DNA from: Climacium dendroides
Lineage: Eukaryota; Streptophyta; Bryopsida; Hypnales; Climaciaceae
Length of the DNA: 64,000 nt
Assembly (NCBI GenBank): GCA_950106755.1
Contig: OX467082.1
Span: 48,750,588-48,814,587 of the forward strand
Direction of reading: 5' to 3'
Shown: piece by piece, positions 10,328 through 22,456 of the stretch
Position numbering within the stretch: the first letter of the stretch is position 1
Layout of the letters: every line of letters starts with the position of its first letter
Program-made: the position numbers and the translations under genes
Notes under the pieces: generated by a model
What the model was told of the DNA's origin: nothing
The model's database searches: none
What the model saw: only the letters and a program-made list of their open reading frames with translations

Positions 10328-13300
10328 CTAAGGATGATAATCACTATCTCCTTTTACCTCTGCCCCACTACTATAGTCTCTTGATAGCCATCCGTCGTCT
10401 TCATCGTCGAAAGTATTGTCTTCATCATCTGATGAAGACAATACTTTTTCTTTCTCTTTTCCTCTGTTTTCCATAGATGTAGAAGCTTTCTTCCCCTTGC
10501 CTATGTTTGGATCATCCTTCCTCCTTAAGAAATTCTTAGCGAGGATGTATTCTCGAAGACCGCCGGCCAATCGTCCTTTCTTTGTGGGAAGAGTTGGAAG
10601 GGATAGTCGTGTATCCAAGGGGGTTCTTCCTCCATGTACTTTCTTCCTTGGGGAGATAGCAAATGGCTCCATCACTCGTTTCTTCTTAGGTTTAGCGGAT
10701 TCTTCTACCATTGCTTCTTTTGCTTGTTGCCTCCGTTGGCAAGCAACCGCTGTTATTTCATTCAGAGATCGCAGTTTCATGTCCTCTAGTCTTTAAGAAC
10801 ATTGTGGTGGGCGGCTTGCTATGCTCTTGAACATTGATTCCAATGTCTCATCTTCCCTATCACTAGTACACTCTAAACTAGTGAATTTTCGCTTCACAGT
10901 TTCTTCTTGAATGTTGGAAGCTTGCAATGTAGGTAGAAAACTCGGTGAACCCCCCAGAGTAGTACTACCACTTCCACCGTTCAACAATGAGCGTGGAGCG
11001 GGTGGAGGATCGTTATTCGTTGGACGTTACGACCTCTACATGTTGTCATTTCTGCCTTGGTCATTGTGGACCATGTTCGGACTTCTGCACTCATTTGAAC
11101 CTAAATCCCCCTTGTCCAATACCTCTAGCGGTTTGAGGCTTAGGAAGCTCGGTCTCTCGATGCTCTTATCAACCAATTTTTCTCCAAATTCGAAGCTTGT
11201 TTTGTCCGCATCCATTTTCTCCCAAGAATGTAGTTTGTCATTTTCTCCAGGTTGGCCTAATGGTATGGATGGAGACCTTTCACGTTCAATCACTTCATTT
11301 GCTTGTAAAGTTTGGCCTCTTGTAACTGATATCCCGTTCTGAACCGCCTTTTCCACAATGGTGTCTTCCTTGTTTGCCAAAACGGTATGGCTGTTTAGAA
11401 GTCGGCTCCCATCTACAAATCTCGCTATAGAAGGTAGATCTTCGTCTTCTAAAAATTCAAATTCATCTCGGTTATTTGTATCCAAGTCAATCATGTCATC
11501 ATCATACTCATTTCGTCTTTGTGACAGTCTACCACGAAAAGCGTACGTGTCGTCGTTTAGATCCTCTTCTTTATCGGATTTGAGGTTGTCATCACTTGTT
11601 TCTGGTTCCAATTCCGATTCCCCCCTATCGTCATTGACCTCCTCATTTCCACGCCATGGAAGATGTTCTTCCTCGACATCATGATCACTACTTTCGTCAT
11701 CCTCCATAAGCCCCTCGGATTCCTCTGACTCCACATTCTCGCGGTACCACAACTTCTCATCGTTCTCCTTTGAAGCAGCGAGGACTCTGGAATTAGTATA
11801 CACATACACCAAATCCATGGCTCTCTTTGTTTTCAACTTGTTTCGAGCCTTATTATGAACAAAGGAATAGCTACTCCAATTTCGCTCGCATGAAGAGGAA
11901 GAGACCGATTGCCCTAAAATTCTCCTTGCAATCGGAGCAATGAGCTTTCCACAAACACCTTCAAAATCCCACCAAGCATGTGCCGATAATTTGAACTCGC
12001 TTGGGTCCAGCATATTGTGAAAAGGTGGTTCTTTATGTCGGAAAGCCATGAATTCTTTCACGACGTCAGCGTACTCTCCACGCTTACAAATTCGCATGAG
12101 GACACGTTTGCATGCGTCAATCGCCTCACCATCGTCTGCTAGTTCTTTGTCATGAAGCAAGTAAGGATTTAGAAGAGCTCCTGCATATTGAATATCGGTC
12201 TCCACCATTTCCCATCGCTCTTGGAATGCTGCCCTCAATGGCTTTGCAAGTTCCGAACTTAGTTTAAAAGGCGAATTCTCCAAATCCGCCACGTGCTTCC
12301 GTATTTTCCTCATGATATGCAAAACCTTGCCTGTGCATGGCGTCTTTGCATCTAAATCACGGAGGCCATGTACCACGGGGCCCAACAACTGAACGAAATT
12401 GGTGCAACGCCTCCAAAAGTGGTCATCGTTAATTATCTTTGTCGCATTTGTAGACTCCTCGCCACCATTCTTCTTCTTCCTCAATGTCCTCGCATATTTT
12501 CGCCAACGAGGGTCTGTTACACACTGTTTTAAAGCACCCTTTACCTTCAACAATCGGTGAAGCGCCATGTAATTGGAGGCGAATCTTGTTTCCCTCGGCA
12601 TCAACAAGCTGTACTCTTTCTCGTAACTCCGGAATATTGCAAGTGGCATGTGTCACTTTCTAAAGAACTTAAGAACCACTCGGGCGTCTGTTACTACCGT
12701 GTCCACCCATGCTTCCTTTCCCCAATCTTTGAGCAACAAATTTAAGGCGTGAACTACACAACCTTGGAAAAAAATGTGAGGATATTTGTCGGTTATAATC
12801 TCACACGCTCTGGGATTCACAGGAGCATTGTCTGTTGTTATTTGCACCACATTTTGAGGCCCCACCTTCTGTATGAATTCATCCAAAATAGAAGCCAAGT
12901 ACTCTACATTCTTTTCATGTCCACTTGTGTCCACTGATCCCAGAAATTGCTCCCCTGCGGAAGATACAAGCATGACATTTACCAATGGCCGATTCGTAAC
13001 CGAGGACCACCCATCAATAGACAATGTTGCACCAAACTTTCGGATACTATCCTCGGTCCTCTTATGCAACTTCACCTCAAGATCTGCCTTTGCTTCGTCT
13101 AGCAATTTAGTTCGTAGAGCTTGATACGATGGAGGACTATATGTCCTTTTGAAGTCAGCCGTTCTCATGACGACTTCTTTGAATGCTGCAGTCCGAGCTA
13201 CCGCGAATGGTATGTTTGCCGAATAGAAGACATTAGCCCACAACATATTCAACTTCCGTCTTTCGGCTTCTTCAAATCCATCTGCTAATCGGCTTTGTTT

Positions 13301-13723
13301 TTTAGGCCTAGTTATAGAAGAAGGTGTAGGTCGTTGGTCACTTGATGTTTGGTCACTAGGAATCACCCTTGAAGCTGAAAGAGCTGCTTGTTTTGGTGCT
13401 GTGCACGAGTCTTCTTGTGTTGAACATGGCAACTCCCTTCCGTTTGAGGTATTGCCTGGAACCATCAGTGCGTTCCGACCATCTACATTTTCAATGATTG
13501 ATTTGGATGGAAACATCCCATCACAACGAAGGAAAAGAGACTTGACATCCGATGTCAATCGTGGACATAGGCTTATTCCTGAGTCATGCCTGCCATTTTT
13601 GCCTTCGTATCCCAAGTGGCTCAACATGCGACATTTCCGATTTACGAACTCCAGCCCACATGCCTTACACTTCACTTTGCCGGGGGATGGAATGGTATAC
13701 CAAAGATGAGAATTTGTACTCAT
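10328..13723 (-). pseudogene. hAT transposase (BED finger, DUF659, hAT dimerisation), with in-frame stops
   Basis: ATG at 13723 starts a single frame of about 1130 codons. The N-terminus has a BED-like zinc finger (KCKACGLEF and a later His). Further on are a DUF659-type core (SIDGWSSVTNRPLVNVM, ITTDNAPVN, GCVVHALNLLLKDW) and the C-terminal hAT dimerisation block (SSSCERNWSSYSFVHNKARN). A long acidic, Ser-rich tail of unknown function follows. Stops break the frame at 12650 (TGA), 11036 (TAG), 11027 (TAA) and 10793 (TAA), without any frameshift; Arg fits the first and Gln the others. The stop at 12650 falls where relatives read FFRxRxxPLAIF. It would cut and paste this element; in this copy it looks dead. 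Confidence 0.88.
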
Positions 13724-14039
13724 TTTAAAAAATGAATAGCTTGCGGATCCAATTTGAAACTTCAAATATCAGCCTTCGATTTCAAACGCATAGTACGTTC
13801 ATTCCTGCACCCAATCACATGTACGAAAAAAATTTGTGTATGAAGCCTTGTAAACCAAAGCCCCCCTGTCCACTGAACTATACATTACCAAGCAACGGAT
13901 ACAAATTTTTCAATTTGCAGCTCGTAGCCCTTGGCAATCTTAGCGTTCAGCTTCTCAGGAGTGCTTGCAAATGACCTGAACCTTGCTCTTATACTCTGCC
14001 CAGTCCGCACTTTGCTTTAGAAATAAGAATTGACCGTTG

Positions 14040-14285
14040 CACAGTCCGTAGGCCGAGTACAACGGTCGTGAAAAATCAGCGGACGGCGCCGACCGCGCGG
14101 TGTGGGTGGACGGGGCCGACCGACGATAAGGTCCGACCGAGCGGACGGGGCCGACCGACTGAAGGGGGCCGACCGACCGGACTGGGACGACCGACCCCAC
14201 AGGTCGGCCGACCTCAAAGGGCCGACCGACCCCAGAGGGTCGACCGACCCCAAAGGGCCGACCGACCCCAGAGGGCCGAGCAAGC
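14040..14285. repeat. GC-rich GACCGACC repeat block upstream of the hAT transposase
   Basis: Words GGGCCGACCGACC and CCCCAGAGGG or CCCCAAAGGG recur in a short tandem at 14200-14280. The block ends about 320 bp upstream of the transposase ATG (minus strand), the same placement as the other blocks. Confidence 0.65.
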
Positions 14286-14656
14286 AAATGAGGTATAATA
14301 TTGAGTCTGAAATAGAACATATTGAATTGAATTCAAACAATGAAATAAATAAATAAATGAAAAAATAGACAGATTCTTCAATTTATATGCCAAAAAAAAA
14401 CTATATATATAAAGAAAGAGAGAGAATACAAAATATGTATATATAGATATACATGTAAAGTGAAGGAAATCAAAACATACTTTTGTGGCATACACCTATG
14501 ATTCGATGTACATTATGAAGAAGCTATGATGAACGTGATAGCCTAAGTACAATAATTTTTGGTAGAGAAAACTACTAATTAAAATCCCCACAAGCTATTT
14601 ATTTTCTACTAGTACTAATATAATAGATGTAGAGTACGAAACGAGACATTTCCCTA
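14286..14656. other. Spacer with simple repeats
   Basis: This AT-rich stretch has AATAAATAAATAAATG, A-runs and an (AT/AG)-rich simple repeat near 14400-14430. No gene is seen. Confidence 0.4.
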
Positions 14657-17600
14657 TTAGTTTTCAGTACTACTATCTTCTTCTGCAGCACGAGATGTCC
14701 CCTCCTTCGCCATGAGTCTTCTGCTTTTGCGACGAGGTATCGCCTGGCCACCACTGGGTCCTTCTCCAGTTTGTACTTCCATGTCAACCCTCTCAAATAG
14801 TCTTTTAGTTTCTGGAGAGTGGTCATCATCTTCTTCAACTCTCTGTTTATTCTTCTGCTTCGGAGACAACTCCACTTCATGGGCGTTTAAAGTCCTCAGA
14901 GCGGCATGTACTAAGTCTTCGAGGTACTCGATGACTTTATCTTCGCTCTGCACGTAATACCAAGCTGGTACACCTTTATCAGCTATTGGAGGTTCGCCCC
15001 CTAGATACTTCCTCCACTTGGTGATAACATCATCCATCCGTTTATCGAAAGCCCGAGCAATCTCTTCCATCTTATGGCTTGTCATTGCTTTCGTATTCAA
15101 GTCCAACATGCAACGAACCTTAGCTGCTTCTTCCAACTTCGCTAAGATGCGGGCCCGCCCGCCCAAATCGGAATTGTACCCCTCGTACTACTTTGTGACT
15201 CTAGGATCAGACTCCACTTCCACGAAAGGGTCATTTGGCCCTTCTTTCTTCCATTCCTTATCAGGAAATCGGAAGAATTTTTGGTGCTGCGTGCTCCAGT
15301 GCCCCCCCATGCTACGACAGAACATTTCTCTTGCATCGTTATCCGGGATCCCGAAGGCACGCAATTCCACTTCCAAGTCCCGCGTCATCCAAAAGTACTC
15401 ATCCTTGTCTTGAGGATCCATGTATAATGAATGCATCCCTTCATTTGGTAGCCATACCATTGGTTTTCCCCAATGCAAATGATTTTGGAATTTGTGTGGC
15501 GCTTGGTCTAGTGGAAGGTTCCACCGGTTGAATTCATGACCTGATGCCATAGAATGCAATATTCCTAGCATTTCATAAAACCTTGCATTCAAAGGAGTAC
15601 GACAGTTGGGGCAACGGGCGGAATATTGTGCTGCTCTTTGGATGCAAAGAATATGAAAAGAGTGGCCACATTGACCCAAAGTTAGACCTCCTTCAGGCCC
15701 AAAACGATATTGGCAAAGAGAGCACTTTTCCTTCATCAAAGGAACATTGGGATCACTTCCAGGTATAAGCTGCTTCTCATGTTGAACAATATGAGCAGAC
15801 AATGTGTTGTGAGGAACCCATCCTTCTTCCGCTTCCAATGCCCAATTGATGTTGTCTGATTCATAGGTTCTCCCGTGATTCAACCGCTCGAACATTCTAT
15901 CCATGTTTCCCCAAACTGTAATGCATACTTCGGGATCCTTTAATTCTGCGTCGAACTTCTCTTTCAAACGCAGGTGAGAAGACTGCACGTTTCTCAACGA
16001 TTCGTCCGACTGCATTGCATACTTCAAGAGCCCCCTCATGAGTTGAGAGCATAAACCAGATTGTTGTTGTAGGTGTCTTGCCCACAGCACCCACCGTAGA
16101 TCCCCGGTCTTCATTGGAAGGATGTCGTGTAGTATTTGTACGTGTTCCATTCTCTGTATAGAAGACTCCGCGTCATTCTTTGCTTGAATTGCCAAGTCCA
16201 ATTGTTGCCTTAATTCCTAGACTTCATGATTCACCGTTTGCGTGCAAGCAACATCTAATGAGAGTGGAGGCACAACTTTAGGGCTCTCAATGGCCATAAC
16301 GACTTCTACAGTCTCGTCCACAGCTTTGTCCTTGTCAAGAGGAAGCGAAAGTTGATCGCTTTCTTGAGTTGGTTGACTTGCCTCCAAGAGGCTTGCTCCG
16401 TCCCTGCAATGTTCAGATGACTTGTCGTTTTGTAATGTCTTCAACATCTCCCGATGCCATTGTAAATTGTCCTCAGATGTCTTCAATTGCAAAACCAACT
16501 TCTGGTTTTGGGACTCCAACGTCCTATTCGAGAGCTTTAAAGTCTCAACTTCTTTTTGAAGACTAAAACACATATCTCTCAAGGCTTAATGGTCTTTATC
16601 CCAGAACACCATAGAGCAATGCTTATCCAATTTGTCGAACTTGACCTTCAGGCGATCATGATCTTCTTTGTCATAATTGACCTTCATGAGCTCCTTGTTT
16701 TGTGTTTGAAGCTCAACCACAGCCTTGAGATTTTCCACCTTCTCTTCTTGGAGCTTATCTACAAATTCAATGAATTTTCTGAAGGCCACGGCACCCTCCA
16801 GTATCTCTGGTGTCATGCTCATAAATTCTTCAGCTATTTGTATGAGGGCAGGTGTCATAACAGCTACAAGTTTAGCTATACATGATAGAGAGTAGGCAGT
16901 CTTGAACAGTTCGTCGAACTTCCATACTCGGTTGCACGGGGTTGAGGTTTGCCCTTCATCTATCGTGCCTCCTTCATTTGTTGTACCCTCTTCATTTGTA
17001 GAAGGATGAACTTCTTCTTGAACTTCAAAAGTCTTCCATTTAAGAGAACATTGTAGTAAGTGCTCTATTTCTTGTAGCGGAGGCATCATCGATAAAGTCT
17101 TTAGATCCTTTGGACCCAAGAACGCTAGCATTGGATTCTCCTCCGTCTTTGGGGTCTCTTCGCCATTGTTAAGAACACCCGGTTCCCGAGAGTCCATTTC
17201 TGCCTTCTGTAAGTTCTCATCATTCATGTTTTGGGAAGGTGGCACTTCATGCATTGGACTCTGAACTGGACTTGGACTTCTGTTAATTTCTTCATCTGTA
17301 GTCCTGGCACTGATGTCCATAAGGGCATCACTGTCTAGAAGACGAGTGATTCTAGCAGTTGCCCTGTCCATCTCTTCTGAAGGAACCTCTTCTTTGTACT
17401 CCAATGTCTTCAACGTCGATCCTTGTTTTGATGGATGAGATGGCACCTTGAAAATACCAGGTTCTCCCTTCGCGCTTGATGCAATTGGTGAAGGGCTCAG
17501 AAACATCAGTACAGTGTCAAGCACGACTCGTTCCGCACCCTTCGAAGAAGACGCTAAAGCTTTCGTAGTATTACATACGGTATCCGGTTCTAGCGTCATA

Positions 17601-18307
17601 CTTCCTCCTCCATTACCTTCTGTATTATCCACTTCGGGTTGAAGTGAAATATCAGCTTGATTCGTCCGATCCGCTGATGTGGCATTCATTTTGCTACTTT
17701 CAAGGGGGCGCTCCTCCTTGTTTTCCCCTTTGTCTTTCATGTCCTGCACTTTGTTTTGGATAGAAACACGTTTTTCTTCCGTGTTGTGCTGTAGAGTAGC
17801 ATTGCCTTCAACCATTTGAAGGACTTGTCCCTTTGAAACAAACGTATCGGGAATATCTTTCTGGCCATCAGGAAGCACAAGCAGTGTTTCTACTGTCCCG
17901 GGGTACGTACTCCAATCCACCTTGCGAGCCAACTTCAATTCTGTATACACCATGCTTGCTATGGTATAGTTAATTCTACCCTTGCTCATCGATTTGTCCC
18001 CAAAGAGAGCCCGCCACACCTCTACGGAACGATGGACAAAATGAGGGCTGAGACAACTTGCGGGTTTAAAAGAAAACTCCCGAGTGTGACCAGCATGTAA
18101 TTCTTGAGGCCACAACTTCCCAATGTGATACATCTTCACATATTTCTTGCACAACTTGGAAGTCCAGTATTCATCGACCACCTTCTCCTACTCAGGCTCA
18201 GTTAAAATGTTCTCATCCTTTAAAATGTCAAGACGGAGCTCGTGACGAGCTCCTTTTTGTTTCGATCTCTTGTTGCTTTCACCTTTAATGCCGCGCTTTT
18301 CTTCCAT
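14657..18307 (-). pseudogene. CKKYV-domain, coiled-coil and RING-H2 protein (hAT cargo), with in-frame stops
   Basis: One frame of about 1216 codons runs from ATG at 18307 (MEEKRGIKGE) to TAA at 14657. It opens with the same domain as the gene at 5674-6870: KLCKKYVKMYHIGKLWP, then SPHFVHRSVEVWRALFG and NYTIASMVYTELKLARKVDW. A long Ser/Thr/Glu-rich region and heptad-like stretches follow. A RING-H2 finger lies at 15597-15724 (CSLC, QCGHSFHILC, CPNC), typical of E3 ubiquitin ligases. The end is basic and Ser-rich. Four stops interrupt it: TAG at 18188, TAA at 16586, TAG at 16217 and TAG at 15188. There is no frameshift, and Gln fits all four. Ligase activity is inferred from the finger alone. 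It could also be a structural or DNA-binding cargo protein. Confidence 0.7.
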
Positions 18308-18539
18308 AGCTACTTGATGCCTTGATTCTTCTCTTCAACCGTGTGTAAATGACCGATTCAAAACCCCTCCGGTGTAATCAAAGATGTATGACCCCAACTC
18401 TCTACTACATAGGAGCAACTAGCGCGGTGAAGCAACAGTAGCACATCCGATGTGGTGTTGTTTCCTAAGGAGGAGAGTTGAAGTGAGGGAAAATGCCTTG
18501 GCCGTCCCCTCATATAGCCGTTCGCGCCCAAACCTAGAA

Positions 18540-18896
18540 CTTGTCTTCCCGAATCTACTCCGGACGACGCGAACCTACCCCGAACCTGCGGACGGCGTTC
18601 GATCAGACGGTCCGTCCGCTGCCGAACCTGCGGATTGGCGGTCCGCCCGACCGTTGCGACGTCGGTCCTCCCGACCGCTCCGTCGGACGTCCTCCCGACC
18701 GCTCCATCGGCCACCCTCCCGACCGCTGCGACGTCACGCCCGACCGCTCCACCGACCGCTCCCACGACCGTCCGACCAACCGCTGGACGCCGACCGACCA
18801 CAGTCCGTCCGCGTCCAAGACGCCTGGACGACGGACGTCCGGACGTTTGGATTTTGGACGTGATTTCGTGATGGACGTACGTCCGAGACAACCCTG
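18540..18896. repeat. GC-rich CCGACCGCTCC repeat block, right subterminal
   Basis: Repeats of CTCCCGACCGCT and GACCGTCCG run up to the right terminus of the hAT element. The block starts about 230 bp upstream of the ATG at 18307 on the minus strand. It mirrors the left subterminal block. Confidence 0.7.
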
Positions 18897-18904
18897 CCTG
18901 CCAG
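18897..18904. repeat. Right target-site duplication of the hAT element
   Basis: CCTGCCAG follows the CAACCCTG terminus and matches the left flank CCTGCCAA at 7 of 8 positions. Confidence 0.65.
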
Positions 18905-19507
18905 TTGAACTTACCTGCTCAGGGATGACAAGCCATTTGCTTATGTCCATAGCCACTCCATACTGCTTTCAGATTTCTCCATGCCTCCCACAGCCCATTC
19001 TGTGAAGGGAACTTTTGCTAATTAAGAATTATGAGTCCCAATTTTGGATTGTATTATTGAATCTCTCCTAGAGGCTGAGCAACAAGGGTTCTAAGGAGGC
19101 AACAAGTAGCCTATTTCGTTTTCTCTGCCGTGGTGAATGGAGCTCGATTAACAAAGATTAAGGTATGCCTCTAACTACCTACTTTTCTTGTGTTCTTGCA
19201 TAACACTTGCTAATCATGCTTCGTGTTTTTTGGTTTAGACAAAACTTCACTATAATAATTTATGGTTTAGTATTGAACCATAAGACTGAGCTTAGAAAAA
19301 ACTCGTAATGCAAATTGACTCCCAGAATTGACACTTGTTCATTGTTAAGGAGGTTGGTGGTCTACGTTTTTGAGAGGACAAGTGAAGACGTTTCCAGGAG
19401 CACGTGAAATACAACTGTTGAAGACGTTTACAGGTCATGTTGCATTCAAAACAATGACCTTCTAGATTAGATTGCGTTGAATTCTACTTGGCTCAGACTT
19501 TGGTAGT
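18905..19507. other. Flanking DNA between the hAT and CACTA elements
   Basis: No gene is supported. The sequence is unremarkable until the tandem repeat that starts near 19508. Confidence 0.3.
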
Positions 19508-19686
19508 GTTGCATTCCATTCAGCTTCTACTTTCTTGTGTTGAATTCTGATTAGCGTCTAGTTTTCTTGCATGCAATTTCCAATAGCTTGTATTTAAGGG
19601 TGCTGTTGCATTCCATTCAACTTCTACTTTCATGTGTGTTGAATCTGATTAGCGTCCACTTTGCTTGCATGCATTCTCAATAGCTT
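19508..19686. repeat. Tandem repeat (about 98 bp unit) interrupted by the CACTA element
   Basis: Two copies begin with GTTGCATTCCATTCA and pass through TGATTAGCGTC and TTGCATGCA to CAATAGCTTGTA. The second copy stops at CAATAGCTT, exactly where the CACTA terminus begins, and resumes at 48828 with CTTGTACTTAAGGGTG. The first copy reads CAATAGCTTGTATTTAAGG without a break, so it shows what the empty site looked like. Confidence 0.8.
19684..19686. repeat. Left CTT target duplication of the large CACTA element
   Basis: CTT precedes CACTAGTAG and recurs after the right terminus at 48828-48830. Confidence 0.7.
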
Positions 19687-20259
19687 CACTAGTAGAAAAC
19701 AGGGTCAAATGTGACCAAACAAGAAATGACTGGTGACTAAAACGCTACTAGAAAATAACTACCAATCGCAGAAATGGCGCCAAAGCTGACCTATCAAGGG
19801 CCACAGTCATTTAGTAGTCACTTCCTACAATAACGAATGGCAACCGGATGAAATCGGCGACCAGAATTGGTATCATCTACAGTTAAGTCTGTCTTCAATT
19901 GCCTTATAGCTGATGTGGACTATCTGTAGTCATACTACAGTGATTAGAATGTTTGTCGAGTGCCGATAGAACTGACGAATGATTGCCAATAAGACACCGT
20001 GGAAATTCAAATTATAACTTTTCTATTATGATATTCTATAAAGGAGTTATTTTATTACAGTCATGTTTTAGTCATAGACAGGGTGCTTCAACTAACTATG
20101 GAAATACTAACAAATAACTTTGTCAGGTGGCTCAATGTGAAAATTGCAAAGAAACATTTTCCAATCAGACATAGAATTGCATACAAAAAACAATTGTATA
20201 AATTAGTGTGCGTCACGCTGTCCAGTAAATAATACAATATGTGATGCATGTGGATTTTT
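19687..20259. promoter_or_regulatory. Left CACTA terminus and subterminal repeats
   Basis: After the terminal CACTAGTAGAAAAC come scattered short words of the TGACTA, AGTCAT and GTGACCA type in both orientations. CACTA transposases bind subterminal repeats; that role here is inferred from position. Confidence 0.5.
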
Positions 20260-20796
20260 TTATGAACATTCTAATATTTTGCTATTCACTTCTTCCGCAG
20301 CATCAGCTCCTCCACCACTAAGCTAGAACTCAGCACTAGCATCTGCATTGCCACTAAAAGATTCCTGAACAGCATCAGCTACTGCAAAAGCGTCCATCAC
20401 TACATCACAAGCTCTTTCTTGTAAGTCAGGAACATCATCCCTGTTGTCAAATGCATCATCTATCATTTGTCGTGTGTTGATCTATTCGTCTAAAACGGGT
20501 GTGCCATAGTTTGTTGGCCTCCAGAAAGCCGCCTCCCACTCATCATCTGACGAATCCCGTTGCCTAGGATCTCTCCATACTCGAAAATGTGCATCTCGAC
20601 CATTGCGAATGAGGTGAAGTCTTACTGTGGAAAGTTTTAGTGTCCGATGACCCTTACACACTAAACATGGACAATGCATGCGCTGTATGTTTAGCAATCG
20701 AGCTCTGTTCACCTCGCAAACCCATAGGCGATCATCACGAAGTTCTTGCCTCCTGCGGTTAGACAATAGTGCCCCTGCTGGCTGCATGCTGTACAC
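20260..20796 (-). pseudogene. TNP2 N-terminal transposase-associated domain, remnant
   Basis: The frame contains MHCPCLVCKG, STVRLHLIRNGRDAHFRVW and a DPRQRDSSDDE stretch. This matches the CPCxxC...TVxxHL...GxxxxYxxW pattern of the domain found in front of CACTA TNP2 transposases (Transpos_assoc). It begins at a plausible splice acceptor (CACAG) and continues past TAG at 20482 and another TAG near 20322 to TAA at 20260; Gln fits both. The catalytic TNP2 core is missing: only about 570 bp remain to the element end in the direction of transcription. The transposase gene has therefore been truncated. Confidence 0.7.
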
Positions 20797-20799
20797 TGT

Positions 20800-22456
20800 G
20801 ACAAAGGATAGGAAAGACTACAGTCTGCACAGCATGTTTGTTCTGCATTCCAAAGAATACATTCTGTTGTTAGTAATATATTGTGGAGGTAAGCATTCAT
20901 GTTTTTGATAGTCAAATGCGGCACTTCCACTACATTTGTATGCTGAAAATGGCAAGTTCACCCCTACAAAATATGGAAATAACTAATCATTTATAAATCA
21001 CAGCATGTACATTTATAAGCTAGAAATGGAAACCCACCTATAAAATGGACATACAAATTGCCTCTATTGATCTCACTAGCTATATACATTCATGGAATTT
21101 CTTTTAAACATGACCTCTACAAGAAAAGGACATTAAGATGCTTATAGTCTAGGATCTACATTCATGCAAATGAATGGTAAGGCTAGGTGAACTAAATTAT
21201 TGCACACAAAATTGCCTCCATTGATGCCAAGAAATTATTGCAATTACAATGCAATACCTAAAAATAATTGGAAATGAATATGCCTCTACTAATCACTCTT
21301 TATTCAAAAAATTTGAATAGGAATTCAAACTACATTCATACAATTAGAATGTGAAGCCAAAAAATAATTGGAGATTAATAAAATGTCTTTCCCTATTTAA
21401 AGTCTAAATTCTTGCAATTAGAATGTGAAGCCCAAAGAAATTGCAAATGGAAATTATCCTACTCATGAAACTACATAGTGGCAATTAGAATGTGAAGGCC
21501 AAAAAATATAAAAACCAAATTCACTCTATTCATGCAACTCCATTAATGCAATTAGAATGTGAAGCCCATAAATAAATGGAGATAGTAATTACTCTAACCA
21601 ACGATGCTAGCAGGCAAGCTTGGAGCGGGGAGCTTGCGAGCCGCGAGCGTGAAGTTTGTGAGTGGTGAGTACCAAAAGTATATTTTTGGAAATTTTTTTC
21701 ATCCAATTTTTTTTCATCCAAAAACTTACTATTTATAGTAAATTTTGTGACCTATGACTGTGGCTCCTATTACCGTGGTCTACATTGAATTTATAATTTC
21801 AGGCTTGGGTTCCTCATTTGCTAACTTCTCGGACTTGTAAAATTATGTATATATTTGAAACTCTTATTCATCCTACTACACAAAAGTAGGGGTATAACAC
21901 TTTTTATAAAATAGACCATCATGAGTTCCGGAGAACACTACAGTGTTTTTTGAAGGGGATAAATTGAGCACGGAGAACTAGGGCTTCTAACTAGTAACTA
22001 TCCCATAATGATTGCTATTTCTAACAAGTGCTAGTATAAGAGGAATGGTATAGAAGAGTTAGCCAAGCTAAAGGTCAAGGTTTGTTGACTACTACAAACA
22101 AATGTGGTAGATTTCTAATTTTGACTGTAAAGTGATTTACTTCATGTATTTTAAATTTCTAATTTTTTGCCTTCCAACCTGACAAGAACTAAGATTGTAG
22201 GGAAGAGGTGGAAAAGCAAAAAATCTATATGAGTTTAGTCTTCGTATGTGTAGGGTAGCACGAGAGTATAGGATTAGGGTTCTAGCCATGCATTGGTATT
22301 TCATTTCACACAATTTAGTAATGACACTTCTGAAACATACTCCCACACTTTGCAAATGAAGGAACATTTTGATTGGTACATGCTTGAAATCATTTCTATT
22401 GCCAGATACAGTAACGAATACAATATGCATGAATTTATAAAAAATTGCAATTGTGC
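20800..22456. repeat. Diverged tandem array, AATGTGAAGCCCAAAAA type
   Basis: Between about 21070 and 21600 the motif GCAATTAGAATGTGAAGCCC recurs about every 65-75 bp, followed by A-rich sequence, GGAGAT and then CTCTACTCATGCAACT-like words. The same motif in the same orientation recurs at 36540-37300. The rest of the interval is AT-rich without a gene. Confidence 0.55.

Larger units (their letters stand above)
1931..18896. mobile_element. Giant hAT transposon, about 17 kb, with cargo genes
   Basis: The left end begins CAGGGTTG and the right end finishes CAACCCTG, its exact inverse. Both ends have CGGACG a few bases further in. Such CAGGG-type termini are usual for hAT elements, which make 8-bp target duplications. 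The flanks are CCTGCCAA (1923-1930) and CCTGCCAG (18897-18904), matching at 7 of 8 bases; the one difference is a transition. A hAT transposase lies inside (10328-13723), so boundaries and content agree. Most hAT elements are far smaller; this one also holds a kinase-like gene, two CKKYV-domain genes and long AT-rich spacers. Nested insertions inside it cannot be excluded. Confidence 0.75.

Noticed and set aside
14600..14625. TTTTCTACTAGTA as a CACTA right terminus
   Set aside because: It lacks the final TAGTG and has no partner or target duplication.
10328..18307. A changed genetic code with TAA and TAG read as Gln
   Set aside because: It would suit many stops, but TGA stops that fit Arg occur in the same genes, and the ten-exon methyltransferase-like gene and the 398-codon CKKYV gene have none. 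Decay by deamination explains all of them more simply.
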